Positions 6,244-8,378 of a DNA stretch of 8,378 bases are shown here, in pieces. Numbering within the stretch: position 1 is the first letter of the stretch; each line of letters opens with the position of its first letter. Below the pieces are notes generated by a model. The model saw only the letters and a list, made by a program, of their open reading frames with translations. It ran no database searches and had not been told where the DNA came from. This DNA is from DATBIO01 sp036556965. Its GTDB lineage: Bacteria > Acidobacteriota > Vicinamibacteria > Fen-336. Where the stretch lies: positions 1 through 8,378 of the forward strand of contig DATBIO010000114.1 in the NCBI GenBank assembly GCA_036556965.1, written 5' to 3'. Both the position numbers and the translations under genes were made by a program.

Positions 6244-6279
6244 CCGGCGCGGCGGACGCGCGGCTCCGCCCCGCGCCGG
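6244..6279 (-). promoter_or_regulatory. Hairpin in the predicted leader of the large secreted gene
   Basis: Perfect 9-bp arms (6244-6252 and 6271-6279) enclose a further 4-bp stem (6253-6256 with 6265-6268) and an 8-base loop. It lies 27 bases upstream of ATG 6216, inside the predicted 5' untranslated leader. It could affect mRNA stability or ribosome access. In DNA this GC-rich a chance origin is possible. Confidence 0.35.
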
Positions 6280-6361
6280 GCCCGCGGACCGCACGCAAAG
6301 CTCCGCAGGCGGACGGCCGACATCCCGGATTCCCCGGTGCCCGCGGCGCCGCGGAAGCCGA

Positions 6362-6381
6362 AACTGAATTGCTATTCGGTT
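6362..6381. promoter_or_regulatory. 20-bp AT-rich inverted repeat, operator candidate
   Basis: AACTGAAT (6362-6369), a TGCT centre and ATTCGGTT (6374-6381) form an inverted repeat with one mismatch in eight. It is strikingly AT-rich for this genome. It would fall at about +2 to +21 of the minus-strand transcript predicted from the 6390-6418 promoter, a typical position for a repressor site. A 5' RNA hairpin is the alternative. Confidence 0.45.
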
Positions 6382-6389
6382 ATCGGGGG

Positions 6390-6418
6390 ACGTTACGCAA
6401 GCGGCCCGCGCCTGTCAA
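6390..6418 (-). promoter_or_regulatory. Sigma-70-type promoter of the large secreted gene
   Basis: On the minus strand TTGACA (6418-6413) is a perfect -35, followed by a 17-base spacer and TAACGT (6395-6390). The predicted start is near 6383, giving a leader of about 167 bases before ATG 6216. The leader contains the AT-rich inverted repeat and the GC hairpin listed separately. Confidence 0.65.
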
Positions 6419-6423
6419 GGCAT

Positions 6424-6452
6424 TTGTGCGGCGGAAACGGAAAAGCTACGGT
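6424..6452 (+). promoter_or_regulatory. Promoter of the dehydrogenase gene, leaderless type
   Basis: TTGTGC (6424-6429), a 17-base spacer and TACGGT (6447-6452) precede ATG 6460 by 7 bases. No Shine-Dalgarno is seen. Its -35 box lies only 5 bases from the -35 box of the divergent minus-strand promoter, so the two polymerases would compete for the site. Confidence 0.5.
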
Positions 6453-6459
6453 CCGTGTG

Positions 6460-7212
6460 ATGGATCTCACGGGAAGGGCGGCCCTGGTGACGGGAGGCGG
6501 GCGCGGCATCGGCCGGGCGGTGAGCCTGCTCCTCGCGCGACTGGGCGCGCCCGTCGCGCTGAGCTACGCGCGCGACGGCGCCGCCGCCGCGGACACGGTG
6601 CGCGCGATCGAGGCGGAGGGGGGCGCGGCGGTGGCCCTCGAGGCCGACCTCGGCCGCCCCGGCGCCGCCGACGCGCTGGTGGACGAGGCTTCCCGCCGGG
6701 TGGGACCGCTGCGCATCCTCGTGGTCAACCACGGAATCTGGAAGCGGGCTCCCCTGCTCGGGATGACCGACGCCGAATGGCGCGAGACGCTGGCCGTGAA
6801 CCTCGACGGCGCCTTCGCCGTCAGCCGGGCGGCGGCGCGCGGCATGGCGGCGGGGCGGTCGGGCGCGATCGTCCTCGTGTCGTCCACCGCCGGCCAGCGC
6901 GGCGAGGCCGACCACTCCCACTACGCGGCGAGCAAGGGCGCGCTGCTGGCCTTCACCCGGTCGCTGGCCGCGGAGCTGGCCCCCCACGGCGTGCGCGTGA
7001 ACGCGGTGGCCCCGGGCTGGGTGCTCACGGACATGACGCGCGCGGCGCTGGCGGGAGCGGGCGGGGCGGCGGCGGTGGCGCGCATCCCCCTGGGCCGGGC
7101 GGGCACGCCGGAGGAGATCGCGGGCCCGGTGGCGTTCCTCTGCTCCGACCTCGCGTCGTACGTCTACGGCACCGTCCTGTGCGTGAACGGCGGCGCGGTG
7201 ATGGCCGACTAG
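6460..7212 (+). CDS. FabG-type short-chain dehydrogenase/reductase
   Basis: 250-residue classical SDR, a cytoplasmic NAD(P)(H)-dependent oxidoreductase. A Rossmann glycine motif TGGGRGIG (11-18), Asp63, Asn114 in LAVNLDG, Ser142, and Tyr155/Lys159 in YAASK give the complete Asn-Ser-Tyr-Lys tetrad. The C-terminal NAVAPGWVLTDMT and LGRAGTPEEIAGPVAFLCSD segments are typical of FabG-like enzymes. Arg38 after the second strand suggests preference for NADP(H), which is an inference. The usual NNAG signature reads VNHG (89-92). The substrate cannot be read from sequence, and the gene stands alone rather than in a fatty-acid operon, so I do not call it fabG. ATG 6460 was chosen over the adjacent in-frame GTG 6457 because it fits residue 1 of the family and the promoter spacing. 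Confidence 0.92.
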   Translation: MDLTGRAALVTGGGRGIGRAVSLLLARLGAPVALSYARDGAAAADTVRAIEAEGGAAVALEADLGRPGAADALVDEASRRVGPLRILVVNHGIWKRAPLLGMTDAEWRETLAVNLDGAFAVSRAAARGMAAGRSGAIVLVSSTAGQRGEADHSHYAASKGALLAFTRSLAAELAPHGVRVNAVAPGWVLTDMTRAALAGAGGAAAVARIPLGRAGTPEEIAGPVAFLCSDLASYVYGTVLCVNGGAVMAD

Positions 7213-7220
7213 CCGGCCGC

Positions 7221-7233
7221 GCGGACGATCCGC
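7221..7233. terminator. Short hairpin between convergent genes
   Basis: GCGGA (7221-7225) pairs with TCCGC (7229-7233) around a CGA loop in the 20-base gap after the dehydrogenase stop. It overlaps the first base of the stop codon complement of the minus-strand gene. There is no T tract, so the call is weak. Confidence 0.25.
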
Positions 7234-8309
7234 TAGATGGCCTGCTCCGCCGCCCGCACCGGCGCCATGCGCGCGGCGTAGGAGCGCACCGCGCGTGCCA
7301 GGGCGCCGCCCAGGAGCGCGCTGGGCTGGGCCCGGTCCGCGAAGAGCACGATGCCCTCCTGCGTCTCGGGCACGATGCTCACCATCACCGCCAGGCGGTC
7401 GGTGGTGACCTCGAAGACCTCCATGTTGTCCTGGCCTTCCGCGGCGAGGAGATCGCGCAGGGTCACGGTGAGGGCGGGCAGCTTCTCGGTGAGGAGGCCG
7501 ACGCGCAGGCTGGAGGTCCCCCGTCCCCAGCGCGCCAGGGCCACCCCCGTCATGAGGTCGAAGATGAAGGCCTGGAACACCGAGGGGAGGGACGCGCACA
7601 GCGCCTCCAGCGTCTCGCGGCGGGCCGTCTCCTCCTCCGCGGCCAGCTGCTCCGGAGCCGCGGGCTCCGGCCGCCGCTCCAGGCGGCTGCGCACCAGGTC
7701 CTGCACCTCGTGGCGCGACTTCCAGACGTCGCGCGAGAAGTCCGAGAGGAACAGCTGCGTCTCCCCCGGCTTCTCGACCGCCTCCTCCAGGAGCTGGCGC
7801 GCCTCGCCCTTCTCGTAGGTCAGGCCCGCGGCCGTCTCCCAGTACACGTTGGAGACCCGTCCCCCCACCACCAGCAGCATGGCCGCGCCGGTGCCGGTCT
7901 GCAGCTCGAGGGTGCCCGTGTGCTGCGCCTTCTCCAGGCGGCCGAGCAGGGCGTTGAGGTCGGTCCGGGACCTCAGCGTCTCCTTCAGGAGCTGGCGGTT
8001 GGTGATGCCGCGCAGGAGGTGGGCCATGTCCAGGGGCAGCTCGTAGACGGAGACGGAGCCCTCCTCCGCGACCTTCTCGCGCATGCGCTGGAGGGCGGCC
8101 TGGCCGGTGTAGGCCACCGGCCCCTCGCGGTAGAGCGCGTTCACCTCGCCGCCCAGGTAGTAGAAGATCATGGCCACCGCCTGGGGCAGCTTGGCCTCGG
8201 CAAAGCCCGTGAGCCCGACCTGCTGGCAGGAGCGCAGCAGGTCGTCCAGCGACAGCTTCTGCACGGACAGGTCCCAGTGGTGCAGCAGCTTGCTGCCGGG
8301 GAACTTCAC
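7233..8309 (-). CDS. DUF4388-like tandem module protein with Roadblock/LC7-like C-terminus
   Basis: 358 residues, no signal peptide or membrane segment, so cytoplasmic. Residues 18-100 and 115-190 look like two diverged copies of one module. Each has TG, then a hydrophobic strand, then GGxV...Y.E, then a Tyr/Gly/Ala helix (GGEVNALYREG at 53-63; GGRVSNVYWET at 149-159). This resembles DUF4388-type modules found in regulatory and motility-related proteins. After a charged Ala/Glu linker (215-231), residues 235-350 look like a Roadblock/LC7 fold (FIFDLMTGVALARW, a central strand pair, IVLFADRAQPSALLGGALARAVRSY). Such domains partner small GTPases such as MglA, but no GTPase gene is in the window. 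Start GTG 8309 is inferred from the MKFPGSKLL opening and a GGAG 11 bases upstream. Domain calls are by eye. Confidence 0.65.
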   Translation of the reverse strand: MKFPGSKLLHHWDLSVQKLSLDDLLRSCQQVGLTGFAEAKLPQAVAMIFYYLGGEVNALYREGPVAYTGQAALQRMREKVAEEGSVSVYELPLDMAHLLRGITNRQLLKETLRSRTDLNALLGRLEKAQHTGTLELQTGTGAAMLLVVGGRVSNVYWETAAGLTYEKGEARQLLEEAVEKPGETQLFLSDFSRDVWKSRHEVQDLVRSRLERRPEPAAPEQLAAEEETARRETLEALCASLPSVFQAFIFDLMTGVALARWGRGTSSLRVGLLTEKLPALTVTLRDLLAAEGQDNMEVFEVTTDRLAVMVSIVPETQEGIVLFADRAQPSALLGGALARAVRSYAARMAPVRAAEQAI

Positions 8310-8346
8310 GATGCGGGGGGCTCCAGCATCCGGTGAGGGCGCGTGA

Positions 8347-8355
8347 ATCTTAGCA
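8347..8355 (-). promoter_or_regulatory. Extended -10 promoter candidate for the DUF4388-like gene
   Basis: On the minus strand TGCTAAGAT (8355-8347) matches an extended -10 element. The expected -35 position near the window edge is GC-only and does not match, as extended -10 promoters can tolerate. It would give a leader of about 30 bases containing GGAG before GTG 8309. Confidence 0.4.
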
Positions 8356-8378
8356 GCAAAGCCCGGGCGGGGCCGGTG

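Noticed and set aside
4163..6298. Long open frame of about 711 codons on the minus strand
   Set aside because: It overlaps the large secreted gene in another frame, and its translation is Arg/Gly/Pro/His-rich with no recognisable motif. This is an expected by-product of very high GC content.
4999..6459. Open frame running upstream of the dehydrogenase on the plus strand
   Set aside because: The frame stays open by base composition only; the protein is low-complexity antisense to the secreted gene. SDR homology begins at 6460, where the promoter spacing also fits.
6369..8336. Open frame of 655 codons on the plus strand
   Set aside because: It runs out of frame through the dehydrogenase and antisense to the DUF4388-like gene, with Arg/Gly/His-biased composition typical of a shadow frame.

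Overview
The window is very GC-rich, with tightly packed bacterial genes. It holds seven complete protein genes and the 3' end of an eighth. The Hfq-like protein resembles versions I associate with Acidobacteriota, and the secreted repeat protein has a style common in Acidobacteriota and Myxococcota. I therefore favour Acidobacteriota, with moderate confidence. This rests on protein style alone, since no rRNA is present. I see no tRNA, rRNA, CRISPR array, transposon, phage or integration site.

Layout from left to right. The C-terminal end of an unrecognised plus-strand gene (3-326) meets a minus-strand cluster head-on. That cluster is transcribed tmk (thymidylate kinase) -> holB (DNA polymerase III delta-prime) -> an Hfq-like Sm-fold RNA-binding protein. 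The tmk and holB genes overlap, as in many bacteria. A small exported beta-repeat protein of the DUF4097 type (2416-3162, +) diverges from tmk. It converges on the largest gene (3202-6216, -), an exported protein of about 1004 residues with a propeller-like N-terminal region, one Ig-like domain and two near-identical cysteine-containing modules. A FabG-type short-chain dehydrogenase/reductase (6460-7212, +) diverges from it. That gene in turn converges on a protein with two DUF4388-like modules and a Roadblock/LC7-like C-terminus (7233-8309, -), which reaches almost to the right edge.

Expression signals are unusually legible. Two plus-strand genes (2416 and 6460) have the same architecture: a -35 box, a 17-base spacer, a TAnnnT -10 box, then exactly 7 bases to the ATG, with no Shine-Dalgarno sequence. 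This predicts leaderless mRNAs. The tmk gene may be similar. The divergent promoters at 6390-6452 sit back to back, and a 20-base AT-rich inverted repeat lies just downstream of the predicted minus-strand start. The convergent gene ends carry GC-rich inverted repeats without T tracts.

Most of the window is housekeeping (dTTP supply, clamp loading, RNA chaperone) mixed with exported and regulatory accessory genes. I see no multi-gene defence or biosynthetic system. The most interesting items are the diverged Hfq, the recently duplicated modules of the large secreted protein, the promoter geometry, and the DUF4388/Roadblock fusion.
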